A stretch of 64,000 nt of DNA from Palsa-504 sp963806335 (GTDB taxonomy: Bacteria > Actinomycetota > Actinomycetes > Streptosporangiales > Streptosporangiaceae): positions 1 to 64,000 of the forward strand of contig CAWDXO010000004.1 in the NCBI GenBank assembly GCA_963806335.1, in the 5' to 3' direction. The translations under genes were made by a program, and so were the position numbers. Under the pieces are notes generated by a model. That model saw nothing but the letters and a program-made list of their open reading frames with translations, was not told the DNA's origin and did no database searches. Below are positions 41,601-49,752 of this stretch, in pieces (within the stretch, counting starts at the first letter, position 1; the number at the start of each line of letters is the position of its first letter).

Positions 41601-41993
41601 CAGGCGGGGCGGGGCGCTCTCGTCCCCCCTGCCGGGGACGGCGTACGCGCGCCGGTATTTCATGGCCAGCTGGCCGGCCGAGCTGATGGCCAGCACGTCG
41701 CCGTCGGCAGTCCACCCGGTGACCCTGGTCTGCGGATCACCCCAGTAGGTCAGTCTGGTCGCCTCGCTGCCTTCGGTGCCGGCCGCATAGACCTCGGGGT
41801 TACCGTCCCGGCCGCTGGTCCAGGCCACCCTGGTCCCGTCACGGGAAAACCGCGGGTAGCTCACTGGCGCATCGTCGGCGGACAGGCGCCAGGCGCGGCC
41901 TCCCCCGGCGGGCGCGAGCCAGACGTCGTCCCCGGCGACGAAGGTGACCAGGTCACCGTGAACGTGCGGGTACCGCAGATAGCCGGAAGCCAT
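38658..41993 (-). CDS. Tricorn-type S41 family protease, copy 2
   Basis: A protein of about 1111 aa. ATG 41993 shares one base with the previous stop; a GTG three bases earlier is possible. An N-terminal seven- and six-bladed propeller region (residues 1-550; for example YPRFSRDGTRVAWTSGRDG) precedes the C1 helical domain, a PDZ domain and the C2 serine protease domain. Catalytic elements are LGTSHAYV (Ser-His of tricorn), RGNSGGHISQL, DEFAGSDGDIV (nucleophile Ser) and VENYGVDPDVEI (Glu). An Ala/Pro linker with duplicated ASQLAADPAP follows the PDZ. Cytoplasmic peptide degradation downstream of the proteasome is the known role. Confidence 0.93.
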   Translation of the reverse strand: MASGYLRYPHVHGDLVTFVAGDDVWLAPAGGGRAWRLSADDAPVSYPRFSRDGTRVAWTSGRDGNPEVYAAGTEGSEATRLTYWGDPQTRVTGWTADGDVLAISSAGQLAMKYRRAYAVPGRGDESAPPRLLPFGAVNDVAIEQAGTALLTGSVAGEPAFWKRYRGGRVGRLWTATERDPLFTRVLADLDGQLASPMLIGGRLFFLSDHEGTGNIYSAALDGTGVRRHTDHDGMYVRNPSTDGQRIVYHVAGDIWILDAPEAPAPRRIEVTLGSPAAGRAPRLISAKDHLGGLDCDWTGQASVVEVRGTVHWLTHKDGPARALLVDPGARGRLPRVLGETGRAVWVTDASGADALETGAVTGEQETVRIADGLLGHVVHLAASPDGGCVAAAAHDGRLLVVDVASGQVTELAAGGDGAVDGLSWSPDSAWLAWSQPELRPLARIRLARITPVDTIADREVIDVTDGRFADTNPVFTTDGLYLAFLSQRTFDPVYDTHTFDLSFPFGSRPYLVPLAAQTPSPFGPTQEGRPVSQEAAEDSADAVTVTIDPAGLPERVVPVPVEEARYRGLRAVKGGLVWLRAPVTGVLGEGGADLDDDRPRSALQRFDLRKREVKELAGGVEAFRVSGDGTRLVVQDDGLRVLPSAHKQDDSGDVVIVDESRARFRADPAALWRHAYAEAGRFMRRDFWVPGMSGVDWEGMLEEYRPLLDRIRSSADFADLLWDLLGELGTSHAYVNAAGNGGRKYAPVGQLGADISRDRSGRWLVDRVLPGESSDPRARSPLAAPGVAVVPGDEIVAVDGLSVDPVRGPWPLLAGTAGKPVELTIRPQSPAASQLAADPAPAASQLAADPPPAATDAAPSAAGPAPSPLRRVVVVPLRAERRLRYQDWVSGRRRMVRELSDGRLGYLHIPDMMGEGWAHFHRDMRTEMARDGLIFDVRGNSGGHISQLIVEKLSRRVIAWGMGRWLRPATYPEEARRGPLVTVADEFAGSDGDIVTAAIRLLGLGPVVGTRTWGGVIGIEGYQGLVDGTSITVPRYAFSFDEYGWGVENYGVDPDVEILITPDDWAAGRDPQLETAVQLAIDALDKQPPPVPPDISAGPVKSRRPLPPRAS

Positions 41994-44900
41994 CACACCT
42001 CGCCCTGGGTGCGCCGCCCACGGGGAGGAAGCGGCGGGCGGGCCTTAGCCGGAGCGGTCGACCGGTCGGGCGGCATCGAGGGCGGTTGCTTCTCCAGCGC
42101 CTCGAGCGCGAAGTGCACCGCCGTCTCCAGCTGCGGGTCACGGCCGGCGGCCCAGTCATCGGGGGTGATCAGCACCTCCACGTCCGGGTCCACGCCGTAG
42201 TTCTCCACGGCCCAGCCGTACTGCTCGAACCAGAACGCGTACTTGGGGACGGTCATGTGGGTGCCGTCGACCAGCTCGTAACCGGGGACGCCCTCGATGC
42301 CGATCACGCCGCCCCAGGTGCGGGTGCCGACCACCGGGCCCAGGCCGAGCAGCTTTATCGCCGCCGTGACGATGTCACCGTCGGACCCGGCGAACTCGTC
42401 GGCGAGGGTCACGACCGGGCCGCGCCGCCCGTCCTCCGGGTACGGTACGGGCCGGATCGCGGGCCCGACGTCCCAGCCGATGACATGGCGGGCCAGCTTC
42501 TCCACGACGAGCTGCGAGATGTGCCCGCCGCCGTTCCCGCGCACGTCCATGACCAGGGCGTCGAAGCGCATCTCGGTCCGCAGGTCACGATGGAAGTCGG
42601 CCCAGCCCTCACCCACCATGTTCGGGATGTGCAGGTAGCCCAGGCGTCCCCCGCTCAGCTCGCGCACCAGCCGGCGGCGGCCTGCCACCCAGTCCTGGTA
42701 GCGCAGCCGCCGCTCGTCGCGCAACGGCACGACCACCACCTGGCGCAGTCCGGCGGAGGCGGTGCTGGCAGCAGAAGAGACGGCGGAAAAGATGTCGGCG
42801 GAGGTAGAAGAGACAGAAGAGACGTAGGAGGCGGAGGCAGAGGAGGAGGCGGCGGCATGAGGCCGGATGGTCAGCTCGACCGGCTTGCCGATCGTGCCGG
42901 CCAGCAGCGGCCAGGGACCGTGCACCGGATCGACCGGCCGCCCGTCCACCGCGGTCAGCTCGTCGCCGGGGGCCACGATAACGCCGGGCGCCTGGAGCGG
43001 CGACCGCGCCCGCGGGTCGGACGACTCGCCGGGCAGGACCCGCTCTACCACCCAGCGGCCGGAAGGATCACGGGAGAGGTCCGCGCCAAGCTGACCGATC
43101 CCCTCCGGACCCGGATCGGTCTTGAAGAAGTCCACGCCGGCTTTCGTGATGTAGCAGTGCGAGGTGCCGAGCTCGGCGACGACCTCCCACAGCAGGTCGT
43201 TGAAATCGTCCGCGCCGCGGATGCGCATCAGCAGCGGCCGGTAGCTGTCGAGGACCCCGTCCCAGTCCACGCCCGACATGTCCGGGGTCCAGAAGTTCCG
43301 GCGCATCATCCGCCCGGCTTCGGCGTAGGCGTGCCGCCAGAGCGCGGCCGGGTCGGCCATGAACCTGGCCCGCGCCAAGTCGACGGTGACCGCCTCGCCC
43401 GCGGCGTCGTCCTGGACCCGGCCGGACGGCAGCACCCGCAACTCCTCGTCATCCCTGATCACCAGCCGGGTCCCGTCGCCGCTGACCTCGAACCAGTCGA
43501 GCTCATCGACGAGCTCGGTGACCTCGCGCTTGGCCAGGTCGAACCGCTCGAGGGCCGGGCGCTGCCGTTTGTCCTCGGGGTTCGCACGGCCCTCGCCGAG
43601 GACACCGGCCACCGGCTCGCGCAGCCAGGCCAGGCCGCCCTGGACGGCACCCAGGCCCGAATAACGCGCCTCGGCCACGGGCACGCCCACCACGCGGTCC
43701 GGGAGGCCTTGCTCGTCGACTGAGACGACGATCCGTTCGGAAGAATCGGATTTATCTATTTCCCCGGCCGACGGATCCTGGCCCACCGGACGGCCACCAG
43801 GCAGCGGCCCGAACGGGGACGGGGTATCCGCCGCCAGCGGCACCAGGTAGGGACGGCTACCAAGCGGGAAGGACAGGTCGAAGGTCTGCGCGTCGTACAC
43901 CGGGTCAAAGCTGCGCTTGGAGATGAACGCGAGGTACAGCCCGTCGGGCGTGAATACCGGATCGGTGTCGGCGAAGCGCCCGTCGGTCACGTCGATGACC
44001 TCGCCGTCAGCGATCCGGGCCATCCGGATGCGGCGCAGCGGCTGCGGGCCGGGCTGAGACCAGGCCAGCCAGGCCGAGTCCGGCGACCAGGACAGGCCGT
44101 CGATAGGCCCGTCGTCGGACACCGCCAGCTCGGTGACCTGCCCCGACGCCGTGTCGACGAGGCGCAGTGGGCCGTCGTGGGCTGCCGCCGCGACGCATCC
44201 CCCGTCGGGGGAAGCGGCCAGGTGCAGGACATAACCGATGAGCCCCCCGGCGATCCGGACGGTGCCGGGTTCCTCGCCGGCGATGCTGGCCGTCTCCAGC
44301 GCGTCTGGTCCCTCGGCGTCGGTGACCCACACGGCCCGCCCGGTTTCGCCGAGTACCTGGGGCAGCCGGCCACGGGCGTCGGGATCGACTAGCAGCGCCC
44401 GGGCCGGGCCGTCCTTATGCGTCAGCCAGTGCACCGTGCCCCGCACCTCGACCACGCTGGCCTGACCCGTCTGGTCACAGCCCAGCCCGCCCAGGTGATC
44501 CTCGGCCGAGATAAGCCGCGGCGCCCGGCCCGCGGCCGGGGAACCGAGCGCCAGCTCGATCCGCCGCGGCGCGGGCGCTTCGGGTGCGTCAAGGATCCAG
44601 ATGTCGCCGGCCACGTGGTAGACGATCCGCTGCCCGTCGGTGCTCGGGTTCCTGACGTACATGCCGTCGTGATCGGTGTGCCGGGCAATATCGCTGCCGT
44701 CCAGCGCCGCCGAATAGATGTTGCCGGTTCCCTCGTGGTCGGACAGGAAGAACAGCCGGCCTCCGATCAGCATCGGGCTGGCCAGCTGGCCGTCCAGGTC
44801 CGCCAGGACGCGGGTGAACAGGGGATCCCGCTCGGTGGCGGTCCACAGCTTGCCCCGGGTGCCGCCACGGTAGCGCTTCCAGTACGCGAGTTCGTTATTC

Positions 44901-45364
44901 ATCCGGACGGTGAGCAGGGCGGTGCCCGCCTCCTCGAGCGCGAGATCACCGACCGGGCCGAACGGCAGCCGCCTCGGCGGGCCGCCCTCGACCTGGACCG
45001 CGTACGCCCAGGTGAGATAGGTCTCGGGCTGGCCCGCGGCCGTGACGGCGAGAACCTCGCCGTCCCGGGTCCAGCCGGTCACCCGGGTCCTGCTGTCACC
45101 CCAGTAGGTCAGCCTGCTGCTCGCGGCGCCGTCGGGGTCGGCCAGGTAGACCTCGGGCTGGCCATCTCGCGAGCTGGTCCAGGCGATGGCGGACCCGTCG
45201 CGGGAGAATCGCGGGTAGTTCACCTGAGCGCTGTCAGCGGATAGCTTCCAGGCCCGGCCCCCGTCGACGGGGCCGAGCCAGACGTCGTCCTCGGCCACGA
45301 AAACGACGAGATCACCGTGAATGTGCGGGTAACGCAGATATCCGGATGAGGTCACGCCGTTCAT
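41993..45364 (-). CDS. Tricorn-type S41 family protease, copy 1
   Basis: An 1123-aa paralogue of the next gene. ATG 45364 lies 8 bp after the response-regulator stop. Propellers, PDZ and protease parts are complete (LGTSHCYI; RGNGGGHISQL; DEFAGSDGDIV; VENYGVDPDVEV). In the segment RGNGGGH the second G replaces the Ser found in copy 2. The linker after PDZ is Ser/Ala-rich (SSASASYVSSVSSTSADIF) instead of Ala/Pro. About 450 bp (44396-44846) are nearly identical to 41030-41480 of copy 2, while the flanks differ much more. Confidence 0.93.
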   Translation of the reverse strand: MNGVTSSGYLRYPHIHGDLVVFVAEDDVWLGPVDGGRAWKLSADSAQVNYPRFSRDGSAIAWTSSRDGQPEVYLADPDGAASSRLTYWGDSRTRVTGWTRDGEVLAVTAAGQPETYLTWAYAVQVEGGPPRRLPFGPVGDLALEEAGTALLTVRMNNELAYWKRYRGGTRGKLWTATERDPLFTRVLADLDGQLASPMLIGGRLFFLSDHEGTGNIYSAALDGSDIARHTDHDGMYVRNPSTDGQRIVYHVAGDIWILDAPEAPAPRRIELALGSPAAGRAPRLISAEDHLGGLGCDQTGQASVVEVRGTVHWLTHKDGPARALLVDPDARGRLPQVLGETGRAVWVTDAEGPDALETASIAGEEPGTVRIAGGLIGYVLHLAASPDGGCVAAAAHDGPLRLVDTASGQVTELAVSDDGPIDGLSWSPDSAWLAWSQPGPQPLRRIRMARIADGEVIDVTDGRFADTDPVFTPDGLYLAFISKRSFDPVYDAQTFDLSFPLGSRPYLVPLAADTPSPFGPLPGGRPVGQDPSAGEIDKSDSSERIVVSVDEQGLPDRVVGVPVAEARYSGLGAVQGGLAWLREPVAGVLGEGRANPEDKRQRPALERFDLAKREVTELVDELDWFEVSGDGTRLVIRDDEELRVLPSGRVQDDAAGEAVTVDLARARFMADPAALWRHAYAEAGRMMRRNFWTPDMSGVDWDGVLDSYRPLLMRIRGADDFNDLLWEVVAELGTSHCYITKAGVDFFKTDPGPEGIGQLGADLSRDPSGRWVVERVLPGESSDPRARSPLQAPGVIVAPGDELTAVDGRPVDPVHGPWPLLAGTIGKPVELTIRPHAAASSSASASYVSSVSSTSADIFSAVSSAASTASAGLRQVVVVPLRDERRLRYQDWVAGRRRLVRELSGGRLGYLHIPNMVGEGWADFHRDLRTEMRFDALVMDVRGNGGGHISQLVVEKLARHVIGWDVGPAIRPVPYPEDGRRGPVVTLADEFAGSDGDIVTAAIKLLGLGPVVGTRTWGGVIGIEGVPGYELVDGTHMTVPKYAFWFEQYGWAVENYGVDPDVEVLITPDDWAAGRDPQLETAVHFALEALEKQPPSMPPDRSTAPAKARPPLPPRGRRTQGEV

Positions 45365-45372
45365 CCTACGGT

Positions 45373-46005
45373 CTAGAGCCAGCCCCGTTCGGAGGCAATT
45401 CGGAGCGCCTCGGCGCGGTTACGGGCACCGGTCTTCTGAATGCACGCGGACAGGTAATTCCGCACCGTTCCCTCGGACAGAAAGAGCCGGCGGGCAATCT
45501 CGGCGATCGTGCTGCCGTCGGCGGAGGCTTCGAGCACGTCGTGTTCGCGCGGGGTGAGCGGGTTGACCCCGCCGGCCAGCGCGGCCGCGGCCAGGTCCGG
45601 GTCGATGACCCGCTCGCCGGCCAGGACCCGGCAGATGGTGTCCTTGAGCTTGTCGGCCGGAGAGTCCTTGACCAGGAACGCGGACACGCCGGACTCCATC
45701 GCGCGGCGCAGGAAGCCCGGCCGGCCGAACGTCGTCAAGATCACGATCTTGGTGTCCGGATGGCTCCTCTTCAGCTCGGCGGCGGCGGTCAGGCCGTCCA
45801 TGCCGGGCATCTCGATGTCGAGCACCGCCACGTCCGGTTTGGTGGCATTGGCGGCCGTTACGACCTCGTCGCCGCGGCCAACCTGGGCCACTACCTCGAT
45901 GTCGCCCTCGAATGACAGCAGCGCGGCCAGGGCCTCCCTGATCATCACCTGATCCTCGGCGAGCAGCAGCCGGACCGGCTCCCGGTTTTCCTGAGCGGGA
46001 CTCAT
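45373..46005 (-). CDS. NarL/LuxR-family response regulator
   Basis: A 210-aa regulator; ATG 46005 overlaps the kinase stop by ATGA. The receiver domain has LLLAEDQVMIREALAALL, the phosphoacceptor Asp in VAVLDIEMPGMDG (about residue 63), the switch ILTTFG and the Lys in AFLVKDSPADKL. The C-terminal LuxR HTH (LTPREHDVLEASADGSTIAE; LSEGTVRNYLSACIQK) is intact. It is probably the partner of the DesK-like kinase and controls this operon and others. Confidence 0.94.
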   Translation of the reverse strand: MSPAQENREPVRLLLAEDQVMIREALAALLSFEGDIEVVAQVGRGDEVVTAANATKPDVAVLDIEMPGMDGLTAAAELKRSHPDTKIVILTTFGRPGFLRRAMESGVSAFLVKDSPADKLKDTICRVLAGERVIDPDLAAAALAGGVNPLTPREHDVLEASADGSTIAEIARRLFLSEGTVRNYLSACIQKTGARNRAEALRIASERGWL

Positions 46006-47321
46006 AGCAGGCAATCCTGGCCGGCGGCGGACACGGGAACCGCTGCGGTGAGGCGGAAGCCACCGCCGGCGCGGCTCGGATCGGCCGGCCCGAGCGAGAG
46101 GCGGCCGCCGACCGCGGACAGCCGTTCGGACATGCCGCGCAATCCGCTTCCCCTGGGCGGCCGGCCTTTTCCCCTGGACGGCCGGCCTTGGCGGGCGGGG
46201 ACCGCCAGGTCTGGCGCCGCTAGGCCGCGGCCGTCGTCGGCGACCTCGAGCGTCAGCTCACGCCCGTTTTCGGCCAGGCTGATCCGGCAGTTCCGCGCGC
46301 CGGAATGGCGGATCACGTTGGTGACGGCCTCCCGCAGGCACCAGGCCAGCACCGCTTCGATGTCAGGATCGAAGGTGCCAGATCGCATCGTGAGGCCGGG
46401 GTCGTCGTCGAGCCGGATGGCGGCCGCCTCCAGCGCGTTCCGCGCGGTGATCACCTCGATCGCGAGCGTCGGCCTGCGGTAGCCGCTGACCGCCTCCCTG
46501 ATGTCGTGCAGCGTCTGCCTGCTGACCCGGCCGATGTCACCCAGTTCGGTGAGTGCCGCGTCGCGCTCGGCCGAGGACGGCAGCCTGGACAGGCGCTTGG
46601 CGGCCAGCTCGGACTTCAGCGTGATCATCGACAGCGACTGGCCGGTGAGGTCGTGCATGTCCCGGGCCAGCCGGAGCCGTTCCTCATTCGCGGCCAGCTT
46701 GGCGACGGTCTCGCGGGCCTGGGCCAGCTCGTGCATCAAGGTCATCTGCATCCGGAACCCCATCATGGCCAGGCCGATGAGCAGCACGGGCAGCAGCACG
46801 ATCAGGGTGTTCTCGAGGGTCTCGTGGGAGATCAGGCAGAAGAAGACGTAACAGGCCCCGACCCCGGCGATCCCGCGCAAGGCCGCCCGCCGCCCGTCGG
46901 GCGCGGCCGCAAGCACGAAGCCGGTGGCGGCGGACACGTAGATCCACAACGCCGTCCAGTCCTTGCCGTACACCGCGCAGGCCAGCGCCGCCAGCGCCGT
47001 GATGGCCACGAGCCCGTACCGGGCCAGCCGCGGCTGCTCGTCCGAGTACATGAGGACGAGCATGTAGATGACGCAGAAGGCGACCGTGATGGCCAGGCCG
47101 CCGGCGATCCACGCCGCCCCGTGGTGGTGGCCGAACAGTTTCCCGACCGGCTGGATCAGGTAGACGAGCCAGACGCCGGAGAAGAACCAGCGCATCGGGC
47201 TGCCGCCGGTGCCCGGCACGTGATCCCCGCTAAGGGCGCCCGGGTACGGCCGGGGCTCGTGCCGTTCCTGGTCCGTCCCGCCGCTGGCGGCGTCGGTGGA
47301 CTCGGCGGACCTTATCGCCAT
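46002..47321 (-). CDS. DesK-like sensor histidine kinase
   Basis: A 439-aa kinase with five or six membrane helices (residues about 45-190), a short coiled segment and a HisKA_3 box ARDMHDLTGQSLSMITLK (phospho-His about 223). The ATPase domain shows LREAVTNVIRHSGA (N box) and VADDGRGL (G1). Between G1 and GSGLRGMSERL there is a basic insert made of two copies of GRP-[SP]-RG (QGRPSRGKGRPPRG), matching a short tandem duplication at 46155-46195. DesK-type kinases often sense membrane state. It begins the operon that ends in lspA. Confidence 0.93.
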   Translation of the reverse strand: MAIRSAESTDAASGGTDQERHEPRPYPGALSGDHVPGTGGSPMRWFFSGVWLVYLIQPVGKLFGHHHGAAWIAGGLAITVAFCVIYMLVLMYSDEQPRLARYGLVAITALAALACAVYGKDWTALWIYVSAATGFVLAAAPDGRRAALRGIAGVGACYVFFCLISHETLENTLIVLLPVLLIGLAMMGFRMQMTLMHELAQARETVAKLAANEERLRLARDMHDLTGQSLSMITLKSELAAKRLSRLPSSAERDAALTELGDIGRVSRQTLHDIREAVSGYRRPTLAIEVITARNALEAAAIRLDDDPGLTMRSGTFDPDIEAVLAWCLREAVTNVIRHSGARNCRISLAENGRELTLEVADDGRGLAAPDLAVPARQGRPSRGKGRPPRGSGLRGMSERLSAVGGRLSLGPADPSRAGGGFRLTAAVPVSAAGQDCLL

Positions 47322-47688
47322 CGCACCTCACCTCCCTTCTATGCTGTCACGTTTGACCCGGCCGGGCCCCCGCGCCGGCCGGGTCCCGCTGGGCTGGGGT
47401 CTCCGGCCTTGTCCCCCTGGACACTCCGATCCCACCACCAGGGTCCGGGGGTCGGTAGTGCCGTCCTTCAGGAAGCCGGCATGACATACGTCATCGCCTG
47501 GGCGGCGACAAGGCGTGGGCGCCGCGGCGACGAGGCGGGGCAGGCCTCGGAGCAGGACAATGTGGCTGGCCGAGACCGACAGCACCGTGATCGCATGGAT
47601 ACGGGCGGAGCAGTCAGGCCGGGGTCGTTAGAGCCTTGTCTCGAAATTCTATTCGAGCTGGGTCGCGGACGCCGGGCGAGCCGCGATA
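47322..47688. promoter_or_regulatory. 367-bp intergenic region upstream of the kinase operon
   Basis: No convincing gene was found here. ATGAC-ATAC-GTCAT at 47481-47494 is a 5-4-5 inverted repeat about 160 bp upstream of the kinase start, a plausible response-regulator site. A G/C-rich inverted segment (GGCCGGG/CCCGGCC type, about 47358-47385) lies nearer the gene. The rest contains only short frames with atypical residues. The far end follows the stop of the gamma-glutamyltransferase gene. Confidence 0.4.
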
Positions 47689-49563
47689 TTAGCGGCCGAC
47701 GGCGTAGCCCTGCATGCCGCGGGGGTTGGCGGCGGCGTACAGGACGCCGTTGCGGCGGGCCACCGCGCTGACCCGGCCGAGCGACCAGGCGGGCCTGACG
47801 TTGACCAGGTGACCGCGCCGCCGCAGCTCGCCGATCACGGCCGGGTCCAGCCGCGATTCCACGTCGAGGACCCGCGGTTGCGCCTCGCGCGGGTAGAACG
47901 AGGACGGCATGTGGGCGGAGTGGAAGGCCGGGAAGTCGATAGCCTGCTGCAGGTTCATCCCGAAGTACAGGTGGTTGAGGAAGACCAGCAGCGACCACTG
48001 ATCCTGCTGGTCCCCGCCGGGCGTGCCGAACGCGAGGTACGGCTCCCGGTCGCGCAGCGCGAGGCTCGGCGTGAGCGTGGTCCGCGGCCGCTTGCCCGGC
48101 GCGATCGTGGCCGGCAGCCCCGGCGTGAGGGTGAACATCTGCGCTCGCGTGCCGAGGCAGAAGCCGAGCCCGGGGACGACCGGCGAGGACTGCAGCCAGC
48201 CGCCGCTCGGCGTGGCGGACACCATGTTGCCGAACCGGTCGGCCACATCGAGATGGCAGGTGTCGCCGGCCCGGTAGCTTGACGCGGCGGGTCCGGCCGG
48301 GCCGCCGGTCCGCATCGTCGGCTCGCCGGTGCCCGGGTCAAGCCGGGGTCCGGGCGGCTCGACATCCAGGCTCGGGGACACGCTGGCCGCGTCGTATCCG
48401 GCCCCTTTGGGTGAGCCGGTGACGAACCCGGGCAGCCGGGGCGGCCTGCCGTCCGGGGCGCCAGGGACCAGGTCGGCCGATGCCCCGGGCCCGACGAGGC
48501 GGCGCCTCGCGTCGGCGTATTCGGCGGAAAGCAGCGCCTTGACCGGCACGTCGGTGAAGTCGGGGTCGCCGTACCAGGCTTCCCGGTCGGCGAACGCGAG
48601 CTTGCCGCATTCGGTCACGGTGTGCACGAACTCCGCGCTGCCCGGTCCCATGGCCGCCAGGTCAAAGCCGTCGAGGAGCGCGAGCTGCTGCAGGAACACC
48701 GGCCCCTGCCCCCACGGCTTGGTCTTGCATACGGTCAGGCCGCCGACGTCGAAGGTGAGGGGCTCCTCAAACCGGGGGTGCCAGGCGGTCATGTCGGCGT
48801 AGCCGAGCAGTCCCCGGTGCGGCACGCCGGTGACGTCCATGACCTCGGCGGAGGCGACGTAGGTGGCAATGGTCTCGGCGACGAAGCCCTCGTAGTAGAC
48901 GCGCCTGGCCGCTTCTATTTGCTCCTCGCGATCTCCGCTCGCCGCCTCCGCCTCATCCAGGATGCGCTGGTAGGTGGCAGCCAGCGCCGGGTTGGCGAAC
49001 AGCGAGCCGGGCGCGGGCGGATGGCCGCCCGGCAGATAGACCTCGGCCGAGCTCGGCCAGTAGTCCCGGAACAACTCGGCCACGCTGGCGATAGCCCAGC
49101 TGATGGCCGGCAGCAGCGGGTAGCCGCCGGCCGCGTATCCGATCGCGTATCCCATCACATCCCGGAGCCGCAGGGTGCCGCACTCCCTCAGCAGCAGCAT
49201 CCACGCGCCGAACGCCCCCGGCACGCAGGCGGCGAGCAGGCCGCTGCCCGGCACGAGATCGAGCCCGAGGTCGGCGAACGCCTCCGGCGTGGCCGCGGCG
49301 GGGGCTGTCCCCTGGCCGCACAGCACGAAGGTCTCGCCCCGGCCGGCGTGATGGGCGATGACCGGGACCTCGCCGCCGAGGCCGTTCAGGTGCGGCTCCA
49401 CCACCTGGAGCACGAGCCCGGCGGCGACGGCCGCGTCGAACGCGTTACCGCCGCGCTCGAGCACCGCCAGGCCCGCCGCGGAGGCGAGCCAGTGCGTCGA
49501 GGCCACCATGCCGAACGTGCCCGACAGTTCCGGCCGGGTCGTGAACTCGGGAATTTCGCCCAT
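47689..49563 (-). CDS. Gamma-glutamyltransferase family protein
   Basis: A 624-aa Ntn-hydrolase precursor. The large subunit begins TFGMVASTHWLASAAGLAVLE, and the substrate region has LNGLGGEVPVIAH. The autoprocessing Thr is in AGDTCHLDVADRFGNMVS (about residue 440), followed by TPSGGWLQSSPVVPGLGF and the C-terminal PSLALRDREPYLAFGTPGGD. The normal T-T-H at the cleavage site reads D-T-C-H here. No signal peptide is seen, so it is likely cytoplasmic, unlike classic periplasmic GGT. It may act on gamma-glutamyl compounds or as a related acylase. Confidence 0.9.
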   Translation of the reverse strand: MGEIPEFTTRPELSGTFGMVASTHWLASAAGLAVLERGGNAFDAAVAAGLVLQVVEPHLNGLGGEVPVIAHHAGRGETFVLCGQGTAPAAATPEAFADLGLDLVPGSGLLAACVPGAFGAWMLLLRECGTLRLRDVMGYAIGYAAGGYPLLPAISWAIASVAELFRDYWPSSAEVYLPGGHPPAPGSLFANPALAATYQRILDEAEAASGDREEQIEAARRVYYEGFVAETIATYVASAEVMDVTGVPHRGLLGYADMTAWHPRFEEPLTFDVGGLTVCKTKPWGQGPVFLQQLALLDGFDLAAMGPGSAEFVHTVTECGKLAFADREAWYGDPDFTDVPVKALLSAEYADARRRLVGPGASADLVPGAPDGRPPRLPGFVTGSPKGAGYDAASVSPSLDVEPPGPRLDPGTGEPTMRTGGPAGPAASSYRAGDTCHLDVADRFGNMVSATPSGGWLQSSPVVPGLGFCLGTRAQMFTLTPGLPATIAPGKRPRTTLTPSLALRDREPYLAFGTPGGDQQDQWSLLVFLNHLYFGMNLQQAIDFPAFHSAHMPSSFYPREAQPRVLDVESRLDPAVIGELRRRGHLVNVRPAWSLGRVSAVARRNGVLYAAANPRGMQGYAVGR

Positions 49564-49752
49564 GACCCGATCTTCTCATCAAGCCATGCCGGGGTGCCTG
49601 TGTGCCGGCTGGCGAAGGGGCCGAGCATACCTAATGATTGCTCATTGCCAGGTACGGCGCCTTCCGCCTGGTCGCCAGCCTCCGCGCCGGCCGGCTCCGG
49701 GGCGGCCGGGGTGCCCAGGGGACCACGCCCTGAATTCGGGTAACGTCGGCCC

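Noticed and set aside
47322..47688. Possible small gene in the gap before the kinase operon
   Set aside because: Frames here are Arg/Pro-rich with no ribosome binding site, domain or plausible topology.
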